DNA of 64,000 nt from Vitreoscilla stercoraria DSM 513 (GCF_000382305.1 NZ_KB908020.1:1-64000), one strand, 5' to 3'. Positions 25,057 through 34,165 are shown, counted from the stretch's first letter. Notes: generated from the sequence alone by a model not told the origin. A program made the numbers and translations.

Positions 25057-25626
25057 ATGGGCGTTGCTGAAAACCAATTTTTAGGATTTAGAATCAGGTC
25101 TTTGCGCAAAAGTAAAAAAATTACTTTGGCAAATTTGGCTCAAATGTGTGATTTGTCGATTGGCTATATCAGTCAGTTAGAGCGTGGTTTGGCGCAACCT
25201 TCAATTAATGCCTTAATCAATATCGCCCAACAATTGGGTGTGACGGTGCAGTGGTTTTTTGCATCCTCTGCACAAATTGTCAATGCTGCTGACAAAGGTT
25301 ATGTGGTGCGTGCGGACTGTCGTACTCGGGTTGAGTATGAAAATGGAATTGTGGATGAATTTATGGCATTCGCTGAAAATCGACAATTGGAAATGTTGGT
25401 TTCCCACTTTCCACCTAATACTTTTTCAGACAAACAATATGCGCATGAAGGCGAAGAGGCTGGTTTGGTCATGCAAGGGGAGTTTGAGATTTGGGTAGGA
25501 GAGCGGCATTTTCAATTGAAAGAAGGCGATTCATTTAGCTTTTTAAGTACGCAGCCACATCGCTATGGCAATACAGGCAAAGAGCTTGCTAAAATTTTAT
25601 GGGTGATTACACCACCCACTTATTAA
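25057..25626 (+). CDS. XRE-cupin transcriptional regulator (189 aa)
   Basis: Residues 10-64 are an HTH_3 domain (LRKSKKITLANLAQMCDLSI then GYISQLERGLAQPSINALIN). Residues 110-185 are a cupin (HEGEEAGLVMQGEFEIWVG, LKEGDSFSFLSTQPHRYGN). This is the layout of PuuR-type regulators of polyamine or amino acid catabolism. GAGAG precedes the ATG. The genes that follow (cupin, flavin oxidoreductase and a convergent polyamine-type binding protein) share a promoter/operator that I infer it controls. Confidence 0.9.
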   Translation: MGVAENQFLGFRIRSLRKSKKITLANLAQMCDLSIGYISQLERGLAQPSINALINIAQQLGVTVQWFFASSAQIVNAADKGYVVRADCRTRVEYENGIVDEFMAFAENRQLEMLVSHFPPNTFSDKQYAHEGEEAGLVMQGEFEIWVGERHFQLKEGDSFSFLSTQPHRYGNTGKELAKILWVITPPTY

Positions 25627-25645
25627 TAAATACATTATTTTAAAG

Positions 25646-25680
25646 CAGCTGTCTTATCGATGAAGACGGCTGTTTTTTTT
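25646..25680 (+). terminator. Terminator of the XRE-cupin gene
   Basis: CAGCTGTCTT (25646-25655) and AAGACGGCTG (25663-25672) form a ten-pair stem with one G-U, then eight T. Confidence 0.9.
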
Positions 25681-25707
25681 ATGGTAGGTTGCATTGAAAA
25701 ACGGATA

Positions 25708-25765
25708 TAAATTTTTATAAAAGTAAAAAAATATATTGATTTTTTACTTTTATCTGATTAATCTG
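25708..25765 (+). promoter_or_regulatory. Conserved promoter/operator copy 1 (cupin-oxidoreductase operon)
   Basis: Perfect inverted repeat AAAAGTAAAAAA (25719-25730) / TTTTTTACTTTT (25740-25751). A promoter overlaps it: -35 TTGATT (25736-25741), 17-base spacer, -10 TAATCT (25759-25764). A 58-base copy, 51/58 identical, precedes the gene at 29441 in the same orientation relative to that gene. Confidence 0.85.
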
Positions 25766-25853
25766 CGATGACAGTTATGAAACATGCATGAAGTCATGGC
25801 GTTATACAATGGTCTCAAAACAGATTAATCGATTCAGTCACAAAGGAAAAACA

Positions 25854-26207
25854 ATGCAACCGATACATTTTAAATTAGAAGGCGATGCGCAATTTGGTGA
25901 AGCAAAACCTTTAGGTAAGCCAGTGGGTGTGCCAATTGCACAAGCACGTTTGGCTTTGAACGAAGAAGTGCCACAAGCAGACATTGGTTTTTGGGAATGT
26001 ACGGTGGGCAGTTTTGAGCGTGAAATCATGCAAGCTGAATACAGTTATTTCTTAAAAGGTGCAGGCCGCTTTACACCTGTTGGTGGAGAGACGATTGAGT
26101 TTAAAGCAGGGGAAAGCATGTATTTTTCTGCTAATACGCATGGCGTATGGGAAGTGGATGAGCCTGTTTGTAAAACGTATGTGATTTTCAAAGACAGCGC
26201 CCAATAA
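25854..26207 (+). CDS. Cupin domain protein (117 aa)
   Basis: Small single-domain cupin of the DUF861/EutQ-like type: IGFWECTVGSFEREIMQAEY then YFLKGAGRFTPVGGETIEF and GESMYFSANTHGVWEV. The metal ligands are less obvious than in classic cupins. The ATG at 25854 has AAGGAAAAACA upstream; an upstream in-frame ATG at 25788 has no site. It is the first gene of the operon with the oxidoreductase at 26309. It may bind or modify a small amine or acid metabolite. Confidence 0.8.
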   Translation: MQPIHFKLEGDAQFGEAKPLGKPVGVPIAQARLALNEEVPQADIGFWECTVGSFEREIMQAEYSYFLKGAGRFTPVGGETIEFKAGESMYFSANTHGVWEVDEPVCKTYVIFKDSAQ

Positions 26208-26308
26208 AATTGTGATGAGAAACATCAAGCAAGCATGGTCTTGCTTGATAGGTTGGTTTTGGATGTAAAAATTGATAAAAAATCTACAAAAATAGAGAGA
26301 ATTGGAAC

Positions 26309-28267
26309 ATGTCATCATCTTTAACGCATTTGTTTGAGCCGCTAAAAATTCGCCATTTGAGCATCAAAAATCGTATTTTTTCAACCGGTCACGACACCAC
26401 GATGCCAACCGATGGCACGATTAATGAGCGTTTGCTCGCTTACCATCAAGCTCGTATTGATGGTGGCGTGGGTATGATTGTGTTGCAAGTGTCGGGCGTT
26501 CACGAAAGTGCGCGTTATACCACGCATTTGTTGATGGCAACCGATGACGGCTGTGTTGAAGGCTATCGTAAAATGGCGCAGATGTGTCATGAACAAGATT
26601 GTGCGGTGGTGGGGCAGATTTTCCATCCGGGACGTGAAATTATGGAGGCGGGCGAAGGTTTGTTGGCGGTAGCATACTCTGCTTCTGCTGTGCCCAACGA
26701 GCGTTTTCATGTGATGCCCAAGCCTTTGAATCAAAAAATGATAGATGAAATATCAGCAGGTTATGTACAGGCCGCTCGTTATATGCATGAAGCGGGCATG
26801 GATGGTGTGGAGTTTGTTGCCAGTCATGGTTATTTGCCAGCACAATTTATGAACACACAAGTGAATTTGCGTGAAGACCAATATGGCGGTTCATTGGAAA
26901 ACCGTTTGCGTTTCAGCGTGGACATTTTGCAAGCGATTCGGGAAGCCACTTCGGATGATTTCATCATTGGAATGCGCATTTCTGCTGATGAACAAGATGC
27001 CAGTGGTTTGGCGGCAGATGAGGTTTTGCAAATCACCCAAGCTTTAGAGCCTCATTTGGATTATGTGAACTTGACTTTGGGTACATCGGCAAGCTTAGGC
27101 GGTGCGATGCACATTGCGCCACCGATGGCATTCAAAGCAGGCTATGTGGCGGAACAAACCAAAATTTTCAAAGATCATTTGAATATTCCTGTGTTGATTG
27201 CAGGTCGCATCAATCAGCCACAAGACGCCAATGTCATCATTGAAAAAGGCCAAGCTGATATGTGTGGTATGACTCGTGCATTGATTTGTGACCCGAAAAT
27301 GCCACAAAAAGCAGCTGACAACCAATTCGATGACATTCGTGCTTGTATCGGTTGCAATCAAGCTTGTATTGGTCACTTTCACAAAGGCCAACCAATTTCT
27401 TGCATCCAACATCCGCAAACAGGGCGTGAGCAACAATATGGACAATTGGCGCAGGCGCAGCAAACCAAAAAAGTCATGGTTATTGGTGGCGGACCTGCGG
27501 GCATGAAAGCGGCTTTGATTGCGGCACAACGAGGTCATCAAGTCAGTTTGTATGAACAAGCATCGCAATTGGGCGGACAAGCGTTGTTGGCACAAAACTT
27601 GTCGCGGCGCAGTGAATTTGGTGGTTTGATTACCAATTTGAAACAGGCTTTGTCACATCAAGACGTCAGCATCCATTTGAATACGCCCGTAGATGCGGCT
27701 TTGATTCAAGCGCAGCAACCTGATGAGGTGTTATTGGCAACGGGAGCGGTGCCGTATGAGCGGGCTTTGGAGGCACAAGACGACAGCGTACAGCGTTTGA
27801 ATGCATGGCAATATTTGCAAGGCGCAAGTTTAAAAGGCAAATCGGTGTTGATTACCGATTGGCGTTGCGATTGGATTGCCCCCGGGATTGCAGAATCATT
27901 GGTCAAACAAGGTTTTGATGTCACGGTTGCTATCAATGGTTTGTGTTTGGGCGAGACTTTGCCTTTGTATGTGCGTGACGATTTGAGCGCGACGGCACAC
28001 CGCTTGGGCATTCGTTTGTTACACAACAGCCGCTTGTATGGTTTTGATGCAGGCACCGTCTATTTGCAACACAATACCAGTGCTGAAGCCATTGAATTAG
28101 AAGGTATTGATAGCATCATCACGTGTGATGGGCATGTGGCTAAAGATGAATTGGGTGAGGTGTTGGAAGACATGGGCATACCATTATACCGTTTGGGTGA
28201 TTGCAATACGCCACGCACAGCCGAAGAAGCGATTTATGAAGGTTTGAAATATGCTGCCATGATTTGA
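26309..28267 (+). CDS. FMN/Fe-S/FAD oxidoreductase, DgcA/Stc2/TMADH-like (652 aa)
   Basis: An old-yellow-enzyme TIM barrel (residues 1-340) includes VEFVASHGYLPAQFMN and the NLREDQYGGSLENRLRF block. A four-Cys iron-sulfur site follows (CIGCNQACIGHF ... ISC), then an FAD/NAD(P)-binding part starting VMVIGGGPAGMKAAL. Such enzymes demethylate N-methylated amines (dimethylglycine, stachydrine, trimethylamine) or reduce dienoyl-CoAs. With a PuuR-like regulator and polyamine-type binding protein beside it, an N-methylated amine substrate is plausible. An uptake-variant core lies at 26766-26776. Confidence 0.85.
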   Translation: MSSSLTHLFEPLKIRHLSIKNRIFSTGHDTTMPTDGTINERLLAYHQARIDGGVGMIVLQVSGVHESARYTTHLLMATDDGCVEGYRKMAQMCHEQDCAVVGQIFHPGREIMEAGEGLLAVAYSASAVPNERFHVMPKPLNQKMIDEISAGYVQAARYMHEAGMDGVEFVASHGYLPAQFMNTQVNLREDQYGGSLENRLRFSVDILQAIREATSDDFIIGMRISADEQDASGLAADEVLQITQALEPHLDYVNLTLGTSASLGGAMHIAPPMAFKAGYVAEQTKIFKDHLNIPVLIAGRINQPQDANVIIEKGQADMCGMTRALICDPKMPQKAADNQFDDIRACIGCNQACIGHFHKGQPISCIQHPQTGREQQYGQLAQAQQTKKVMVIGGGPAGMKAALIAAQRGHQVSLYEQASQLGGQALLAQNLSRRSEFGGLITNLKQALSHQDVSIHLNTPVDAALIQAQQPDEVLLATGAVPYERALEAQDDSVQRLNAWQYLQGASLKGKSVLITDWRCDWIAPGIAESLVKQGFDVTVAINGLCLGETLPLYVRDDLSATAHRLGIRLLHNSRLYGFDAGTVYLQHNTSAEAIELEGIDSIITCDGHVAKDELGEVLEDMGIPLYRLGDCNTPRTAEEAIYEGLKYAAMI

Positions 28268-28280
28268 TTGGCATGTTTTA

Positions 28281-28315
28281 AAGCGTCCTGTAAATGTTTA
28301 CAGGACGCTTTTTTA
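28281..28315. terminator. Paired uptake-sequence hairpin
   Basis: AAGCGTCCTGTAA (28281-28293) and complement (28298-28310) plus T-run, between the convergent oxidoreductase and binding-protein genes. Confidence 0.9.
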
Positions 28316-28337
28316 TTGGATAAAAACCAAAGTATGA

Positions 28338-29441
28338 CTAATTGGCTAACCAAGCATTAAAACGAGCTGTCAACTCCTCTGAACGATCGACCCAATACGT
28401 GGCATTCCAAGCAAACGCACCTTGCATATTGGCAGGCGTAGAGGGCAAATCCGCTGCCAATTGAGGAGACACTTTGCTGATAGCCGCTTTATTGGTAATG
28501 CCATATGCTTGGGTTTCAGGTAGTTTAGATTGAATGTCTGCTGAGGTTGCATAAGCGATAAAATCCATGCCCACATCTTTATAAGGCGAGCCTTTTAAGA
28601 TGGTCCAGCTGTCTATGCCATACAAGCTTTCATTCCATACAATTTTAAAATTGGTGCCTTCGGTACGGTTCATACCCGTGACGCGACCATTGAAAGCCGC
28701 TGCCATGCTCACTTCACCTGAAGCCAAAAATTGCAATGGTTGTGCGCCACTATCCCACCACAATACTTGCGACTTGATTTCATCCAACTTTTTGAAAGCT
28801 CGGTTGATGCCTTCTTCGGTTTCCAACAATGGATACACTTGATCGGTCTGTACGCCATCTGCCAATAAGGCAGCTTCTAAAGCGTATTCAGGCGTTTTGC
28901 GCAAAGAGCGTTTGCCTGGAAATTGTTTCAAATCCCAAAAATCTGCCCATGATTTCGGACCGTCTTGCAATTTATTACCGTCGTAAACAATCGCTGTTGA
29001 CCACATGATTGAGCCGACGCCGCATTCGCTGAAAGTGGCACTGTCGATAAAGCTTTCTTTGCCGCCCAATTTTGCCCAATCCAAAGGCTCTAACAAGCCA
29101 TCGTCGCAAGCTCGAATCAAGTCTTGGGCTTCCATTTGTACCACATCCCAATTGGCGTTGCCGCCTTGTACTTTGGCTTGAATGATGCCAAAGCCACCAT
29201 CAAACACCTCGTCTAAAACAGGTTGTTTGATTTTCTCTGAAAAAGGCTTGAAATATAAGGTTCGTATGGCATCTTGATAATTGCCACCAGTGGCGGCAAT
29301 GGTGAAGCTGCGTTGGTTGGAATGGGTATTAGAACTTGCTTGAGTATCTGTTGCCGCATTGCTGGTGGTTTGATTGCTTTGACCACATGCCGCAACTGCG
29401 AACAAACTGCTGAGGCATAAGGCGATTGATGCAAATTTCAT
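28338..29441 (-). CDS. PotD/PotF-type substrate-binding lipoprotein (367 aa)
   Basis: A signal peptide with lipobox (SLFAVAAC, lipidated Cys near residue 19) is followed by a Thr/Ser-rich tether, then a periplasmic binding protein of the spermidine/putrescine class: NWDVVQMEAQDLIRACDDGL, LRKTPEYALEAALLADG, AYGITNKAA. No permease or ATPase gene is adjacent. AAGGAAG precedes the ATG. Its promoter is a near copy of that of the cupin-oxidoreductase operon, so both are probably under the XRE-cupin regulator and serve uptake of the same amine. Confidence 0.88.
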   Translation of the reverse strand: MKFASIALCLSSLFAVAACGQSNQTTSNAATDTQASSNTHSNQRSFTIAATGGNYQDAIRTLYFKPFSEKIKQPVLDEVFDGGFGIIQAKVQGGNANWDVVQMEAQDLIRACDDGLLEPLDWAKLGGKESFIDSATFSECGVGSIMWSTAIVYDGNKLQDGPKSWADFWDLKQFPGKRSLRKTPEYALEAALLADGVQTDQVYPLLETEEGINRAFKKLDEIKSQVLWWDSGAQPLQFLASGEVSMAAAFNGRVTGMNRTEGTNFKIVWNESLYGIDSWTILKGSPYKDVGMDFIAYATSADIQSKLPETQAYGITNKAAISKVSPQLAADLPSTPANMQGAFAWNATYWVDRSEELTARFNAWLAN

Positions 29442-29586
29442 AAACTTCCTTTGTAGAGACGTTTTTTATTTTTATAAAGTGTAAAAAAACATAAGTGGTA
29501 TGTGAATGGGGAAAGCCTTTATCAAGATGATTTTTATTCCATGCTTTTGGCGAATTATTGCATGAGCATGGTTTAAAATTCATATT

Positions 29587-29644
29587 CAGAATAATTAGTT
29601 AAAAGTAAAAAATCAATATTATTTTTTACTTTTAATAAAATTTA
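29587..29644 (-). promoter_or_regulatory. Conserved promoter/operator copy 2 (binding-protein gene)
   Basis: Inverted repeat arms at 29601-29612 and 29622-29633, the same 12-mers as copy 1. Read on the minus strand: -35 TTGATT (29616 to 29611), 17-base spacer, -10 TATTCT (29593 to 29588). The start codon lies 147 bases further. Confidence 0.85.
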
Positions 29645-29728
29645 AGCCGTTGTAAATTCGATTGAAAATGGTTTTTAAATGTTTGAAATATTAATGAATA
29701 TTTGAATGTTTTATATGGATTATTGAAG

Positions 29729-29758
29729 AAGCGTCCTGTAAATCTTTACAGGACGCTT
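29729..29758 (-). terminator. Paired uptake-sequence hairpin after SNase gene
   Basis: AAGCGTCCTGTAA (29729-29741) and complement (29746-29758). The 450-base gap 29442-29891 otherwise holds only promoter copy 2. Confidence 0.85.
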
Positions 29759-29891
29759 CTTAAGATGTGATTAAATGTATGAAGATACAGAAGGCGATAA
29801 GATGTCAAAATCACCTTCATCAATCCATCGCTTTATTAAAATCATGTGGGCGTTTGCCGACATCAGCAGAAGTATATAGGTTGATTTGCGG

Positions 29892-30500
29892 TTATTTGCG
29901 TTTGCGAAAATCGCTGGGATTTTCCACTTTGCGGTTTTTCCACAAGCCGATTTTCTTGGTTTTCGCTTTGGCTTGCAAAGACAATAAATGTTCTTTGTGG
30001 GCTTTGTTTTTACCATAAGTCGGATAAGCCCACGCATGGCCTTGGGTAATCATGGTTTCGTTGATGTTTTTGCCATTGCGGTACAAATCGCCGACATGGC
30101 GACCATAACCATCGATGGTGGTAATCAAAATTTGGACGTTTTTGTTCAAGACCATGCGTTGTAAAGCATGTGTGGATTCACTGCCGTAAACTTGCTTGCT
30201 TTCGGGGGCATCGATATAGGCTAGGCGCACAGTGGTTTGTTGGCGACTGAAAAAGCGTTTTTGGCAAACCACAGTATCGCCATCGGTGACACGGATGATT
30301 TTACAACGGTAAGTGTGGCCTTTTTTAAACGGTTCAGTCCAAATCATCCATAAGCGGTGTATTTGTTTTAAGGTGTAGACTACAACGACAATCAGCAACA
30401 ACATTAACACTGCAACGACCAGCCATTGCCAATATTCTAATAACCAAGCTTTCAAAACCACATCCACATTCGTGCTGTTGCACATTAAAAAGAGAGTCAT
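29892..30500 (-). CDS. Membrane-anchored thermonuclease-family protein (202 aa)
   Basis: One N-terminal membrane segment (about residues 24-45, WQWLVVAVLMLLLIVVVVY), then an SNase domain: IRVTDGDTVVC, VRLAYIDAPESKQ and the GYGRHVGDLY strand, carrying the family Asp, Glu and Arg active-site residues, and WAYPTYGK near the end. It would be a calcium-dependent nuclease facing the periplasm, perhaps processing incoming DNA or extracellular nucleic acid. No clear ribosome binding site at 30500; a second ATG at 30485 is possible. Confidence 0.82.
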   Translation of the reverse strand: MTLFLMCNSTNVDVVLKAWLLEYWQWLVVAVLMLLLIVVVVYTLKQIHRLWMIWTEPFKKGHTYRCKIIRVTDGDTVVCQKRFFSRQQTTVRLAYIDAPESKQVYGSESTHALQRMVLNKNVQILITTIDGYGRHVGDLYRNGKNINETMITQGHAWAYPTYGKNKAHKEHLLSLQAKAKTKKIGLWKNRKVENPSDFRKRK

Positions 30501-30592
30501 TGTAAAATAGATACACGCATTGCCAAAGCTTTTTTGCCTTAATATGAGATTTGTTTACAATGTGTACTATGACAAAAAAATAAGGAAAACCG

Positions 30593-30994
30593 ATGACAGT
30601 AAAAACATGGCAAAGTTTGACTTTGGCAGCAGTAAGTATGGTTTTAGGCAGTTCTTTGGCTTGGGCAGCACCACCGAAATCGTGTAAATCTGTGAGTTTG
30701 GGTGCGGGTGCAGACAAAATGGTTTGTGTGTATGAAAGCCAAAATTTGAGCCAAGTTTATCAACATGTGCGCAGCGTGTTGGATGGTGGCGATTTATTGC
30801 GTGAACAATTTCCACAACAAGCTGTGAGCGATGAATTGCCTGAGAACAACGATGAGGGTTTGGTGAAGGCGGCATATTCATTGAAAAATGGTGCTTGGGT
30901 TATGGATTTGGGTTATCAAGGCGGTGAAACCACCGTTTTATTGCAACCTAAAGGTGGCAATGTACAAGTGGAAATTGTGATGTCTGCGGATTAG
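30593..30994 (+). CDS. Secreted hypothetical protein (133 aa)
   Basis: Signal peptide (MTVKTWQSLTLAAVSMVLGS, cleavage after AWA-APP), then a small soluble domain with two Cys (KSCKS, MVCVY) likely bridged in the periplasm. No family recognised. AAGGAAAACCG precedes the ATG. It is divergent from the SNase gene and ends at a variant uptake-sequence hairpin. Confidence 0.7.
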   Translation: MTVKTWQSLTLAAVSMVLGSSLAWAAPPKSCKSVSLGAGADKMVCVYESQNLSQVYQHVRSVLDGGDLLREQFPQQAVSDELPENNDEGLVKAAYSLKNGAWVMDLGYQGGETTVLLQPKGGNVQVEIVMSAD

Positions 30995-31010
30995 TTAATA
31001 TGTATGCATC

Positions 31011-31043
31011 AAGCAGCCTGTAAACTTTACAGGCCGCTTTTTT
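31011..31043. terminator. Variant uptake-sequence hairpin (AAGCAGCCTGTAA form)
   Basis: AAGCAGCCTGTAA (31011-31023) and TTACAGGCCGCTT (31027-31039), then T-run. Arms differ from the main 12-mer at positions 5-6. Confidence 0.8.
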
Positions 31044-31050
31044 ATTGGAA

Positions 31051-31524
31051 TTAATAAGGTGAATCTTTGGGACAAGGATAAAAACGTTTGCTAGGCAAAT
31101 GAGGTGTGTATGACATGGTTGTCAATGGTGTAAGCAAAAGGCAGATTAAAGCGCACAGGAAATTCGGTCTCTGTCCCCCATTTTTGGTATTCTTGCTCGC
31201 TTTTACCAATAATGTGGTTGGCGTTAAAAATGCTGTAACGCAGCTTGAATTCATTCACAAAAATCGGTTGACCGTTTGCAATATAGCGATGCTCAACCGT
31301 TTGCTCTGTGAAGGTGAGGGCGTAAATTTTGGGAATGGGCATATGAGCGTTTTCTGCCAATTGACGGCATAATTTCAAACGGCGTGTTTCATTGGCAACA
31401 TTCATCCAATCGCCTTGAAAGCTGCTGGGAATAGGCGGCATTGATTTTTTAAGATGGGTGGCATGCGCGGAAAAAAGGCAAAGATTGAAGGCGACAGCGA
31501 TGAAAAGGTGGTGGGTGTGTTCAT
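31051..31524 (-). pseudogene. Decayed gene for a small secreted protein
   Basis: The central frame (31091-31441) encodes QGDWMNVANETRRLKLC and YIANGQPIFVNEFKLRYSIF, with no recognised family. Upstream, the same frame reads as a good signal peptide (LFIAVAFNLCLFSAHA) but lacks a start; an ATG at 31524 is one frame off. Downstream, a frame change would join DNHVIHT to PHLPSKRFYPCPKDSPY and end at 31051, next to the terminator hairpin. Two frame breaks suggest decay, though sequencing error could mimic this. Confidence 0.5.
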
Positions 31525-31697
31525 GGCATGGTCTTAATCAATGATGGTGAACAGGCATATGACATAGAGTCATGGCCTCGAAATTTGTTGACCCATGTCA
31601 GGTGTTTTTTTGCTTATTGATAGTCGGTTAGCGAAGATGAATGAATATGCCAATGATGTATATATTGAGAGAATGACACGGCTATTTCACATAAAAA

Positions 31698-31725
31698 AAG
31701 CGTCCTGTAAGCTTTACAGGACGCT
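31698..31725 (-). terminator. Paired uptake-sequence hairpin after MFS gene
   Basis: AAGCGTCCTGTAA (31698-31710) and TTACAGGACGCT (31714-31725). The 225-base gap 31525-31749 holds nothing else I can identify. Confidence 0.85.
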
Positions 31726-31749
31726 GTATATTGTGACTGCTTAAGTCAA

Positions 31750-33111
31750 TTAATGACCCACTACTTGATTGGCATTGCTAGCAGATTTTTTCTCTGGATA
31801 CACAGCATTTTTCACCAACAAGCACACCATCATGATGACAGAAGGGATTGCCAAAACGTAGAACATGTTTTCCAAAGTCATTTCGCGCGCTACCATTTCA
31901 GCCATCAAGAATGAGCCTGCAATCGCACCGAAGCGACCAATGCCAGTCATCCAAGACACGCCAGTAGTACGACCAGCAGTTGGGTAGAAGTTGGCTGCCA
32001 AAGAAGGCAAAGACGATTGGGCTGTGTTTTGGAAAATACCTGCCAAAATCACCACAGCAATGAATGCCGATACGCCCCAGCTCAAAGACACACCAATGAT
32101 GCCTACAAACACAGCAGTTAAAATGCTGAACAAAGCAATCAACAAGTTACCGTTAAAGCGGTCCATCAACCAACCATTGGCAATCGCGCCCAAACCACCC
32201 AAAGCAAACAAACCAGAAATCACAGGACCTAATTTAGGATCCATACCTGCACCTTTGGCTTCGGCAATCAAAGTTGGCATCCAGTTGATGATGGCATAAA
32301 ACACCATCAAGCCCAAGAAGTAAGATGCCCACAACATCACCGAACCCACGATGTAGTGTTTAGACAATACTACTGACATACCACTTTGTTGATTGGTTGT
32401 CACAGGTGCTTTTTCAGTCAAGACGAATTCGGTTGCTTGGTTAGCAGAAGGGTCGATTTTGGCCAAAGTGCGTTTGATTTTATCCAACGGGTGTTTGTTC
32501 AAAACCATGTAGTTTACAGATTCAGGAATCATAAACAACATGATGATGCTCATGATCAATGGAATCGAGCCACCCACAATCAATACAGACTGCCAACCAA
32601 AATTAGGAATCAACCACGCTGAAACAAAACCGCCTGCTGCCGCACCCAAAGGAAAACCACAATACATGGTGTTCACCAAGAATGAGCGTTTTTTCTCAGG
32701 ACAAAATTCAGACAAAATGGTCACAGCATTAGGCATCGCTGCACCCAAGCCCACGCCTGTGATAAAGCGCAAGATTTCCAATTGCGTTAAGTTGGTTGCA
32801 AAAGCAGACGCGATACTGAATGCAGAGAAAATGAAGACAGATACGACTAACATCAATTTACGACCGACTTTGTCAGCCAAAGGACCGAATGCCACTGCAC
32901 CGAATGCCAAGCCAAACAAGGCAGCACTCATCACAGGAGCCAATTCTTTTTTCTCCATGCCCCATTCTGCGAGCAAGCTTGGTGCAATGTAACCGATGGC
33001 AGCGGTATCCAAGCCATCAAAAAATGCCACTAAGAATGTGAATACGAAAATCATCCATTGAAAGGATGACAACTTGTGTTGATTGAAAAATTCCTGCACG
33101 TTAATCTTCAT
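31750..33111 (-). CDS. MFS transporter, aromatic acid:H+ symporter (AAHS) type (453 aa)
   Basis: Twelve membrane segments. The segment-1 motif FFDGLDTAAIGYIAPSLL, the loop motif GPLADKVGRKLML and FPLGAAAGGFVSAWL are those of the BenK/PcaK/MhpT group, which import benzoate-type aromatic acids with protons. No aromatic degradation genes are nearby, so the substrate is uncertain. GAGAAGACCAA precedes the ATG. Confidence 0.85.
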   Translation of the reverse strand: MKINVQEFFNQHKLSSFQWMIFVFTFLVAFFDGLDTAAIGYIAPSLLAEWGMEKKELAPVMSAALFGLAFGAVAFGPLADKVGRKLMLVVSVFIFSAFSIASAFATNLTQLEILRFITGVGLGAAMPNAVTILSEFCPEKKRSFLVNTMYCGFPLGAAAGGFVSAWLIPNFGWQSVLIVGGSIPLIMSIIMLFMIPESVNYMVLNKHPLDKIKRTLAKIDPSANQATEFVLTEKAPVTTNQQSGMSVVLSKHYIVGSVMLWASYFLGLMVFYAIINWMPTLIAEAKGAGMDPKLGPVISGLFALGGLGAIANGWLMDRFNGNLLIALFSILTAVFVGIIGVSLSWGVSAFIAVVILAGIFQNTAQSSLPSLAANFYPTAGRTTGVSWMTGIGRFGAIAGSFLMAEMVAREMTLENMFYVLAIPSVIMMVCLLVKNAVYPEKKSASNANQVVGH

Positions 33112-33393
33112 TTGGTCTTCTCTTCTGACTAGTTGTTTGAGAAGCCTCGCGTTTATTATGTTTAAAATGCATATTTAATATGCTTAGTTATACGAGGCGA
33201 AGATGCATATTAGGCGCAATTTTGTCTAGGAAATAGCAAAAAACTTATCTAATTGATATGTTTTAAATGCATAGCTGAATTAATGTATTCGTTTATTTTT
33301 GGTTGATTTTGACATGAAATAGTCATATTTTGAGTATAAAAATACCCATTAATGTGGCAGATGCATCAATGGGCATCATGTATAAATTGTTTT
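33112..33393. promoter_or_regulatory. Upstream region of the MFS gene with ATGCATATT repeats
   Basis: ATGCATATT occurs at 33167-33175 and 33203-33211, with a related ATGCATAG at 33267-33274. GCCTCG (33144-33149) and CGAGGC (33193-33198) form an inverted repeat. These could be operators for the transporter gene; otherwise the 280 bases hold no gene. Confidence 0.35.
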
Positions 33394-34050
33394 CTAATTG
33401 CCTGAAGAAAAATAGATTTTTTCTTTAGATTTTGGTGCAATGACATACACTTCTTGGGCATGGCGATTTTTGAAGTTTAATTTAACGTTTTTATTCACAA
33501 AGGTTTCGTTGATGGGTTTTATTTTTGCAATATTGTCATCGCATGCATCGACATTGCCATCGGCTTCTTGCTTGTAAATCATTTTACCTGTTTGAAAATT
33601 GACATCAATTTTTGTCCAAGAATCACAAATACGCCCACTGGAAGATTGGTAGCCGATTAATTCAAATTGACCATTTTGATAGCGATATTGGTCGCGTGTG
33701 TCCCATTTCCATGAGCTGCCACCGGCGTGGTTGACAAACAAAGAGCCGTTTTTGATGCTGATTTCTTGAAACGGATCGCCCATCATACCACCTGCTTGGG
33801 AAGGCAAAATCACTTGTTGGCTTTGTTGCCACAAGCTGCGTTTACCATTTTGGATTTTGAATACTTCCAATTTGCGTATGCTGCCTAAATCATTGTTGCT
33901 TGGGCGTCCTGTATCGGTCACCACCACGATTTCTGCTTGCCCATCACCATCCAAATCCCCGCGCGCTTCGCCTAAAACCTGTGCTTGTGCCCATTGAGCC
34001 GTGCCTAAAACCATACTGATAGCGATGATTTTGTGTATTGTTTTCAACAT
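33394..34050 (-). CDS. Secreted hypothetical protein with a GDLDGDGQAEIVVV motif (218 aa)
   Basis: A signal peptide (cleavage near AQAQ) is followed by a single FG-GAP/VCBS-like calcium loop GDLDGDGQAEIVVVTD, then a beta-rich domain with GGMMGDPFQEISIKNGSLFV and WKWDTRDQYRYQNGQFELIG. Two Cys (GRICDSW, DACDD) may form a disulfide. Similar one-repeat secreted proteins are common in Neisseriaceae, but their function is unknown. TTAGGAG precedes the ATG. Confidence 0.75.
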   Translation of the reverse strand: MLKTIHKIIAISMVLGTAQWAQAQVLGEARGDLDGDGQAEIVVVTDTGRPSNNDLGSIRKLEVFKIQNGKRSLWQQSQQVILPSQAGGMMGDPFQEISIKNGSLFVNHAGGSSWKWDTRDQYRYQNGQFELIGYQSSSGRICDSWTKIDVNFQTGKMIYKQEADGNVDACDDNIAKIKPINETFVNKNVKLNFKNRHAQEVYVIAPKSKEKIYFSSGN

Positions 34051-34132
34051 TTTTCTCCTAATCTCAATATGCTTGCAAGATTAAAACAGTAAGAGATTGT
34101 TTGGCAATGGCTTTATTCTAAATGAATGTAAA

Positions 34133-34162
34133 AAGCGTCCTGTAAAGATTTACAGGACGCTT
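34133..34162 (-). terminator. Paired uptake-sequence hairpin after AI-2E permease gene
   Basis: AAGCGTCCTGTAA (34133-34145) and complement (34150-34162), just beyond the stop. Confidence 0.85.
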
Positions 34163-34165
34163 GGA

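Noticed and set aside
29213..29434. Alternative frames inside the PotD-like gene start
   Set aside because: Overlap a clear signal peptide and lipobox in the main frame.
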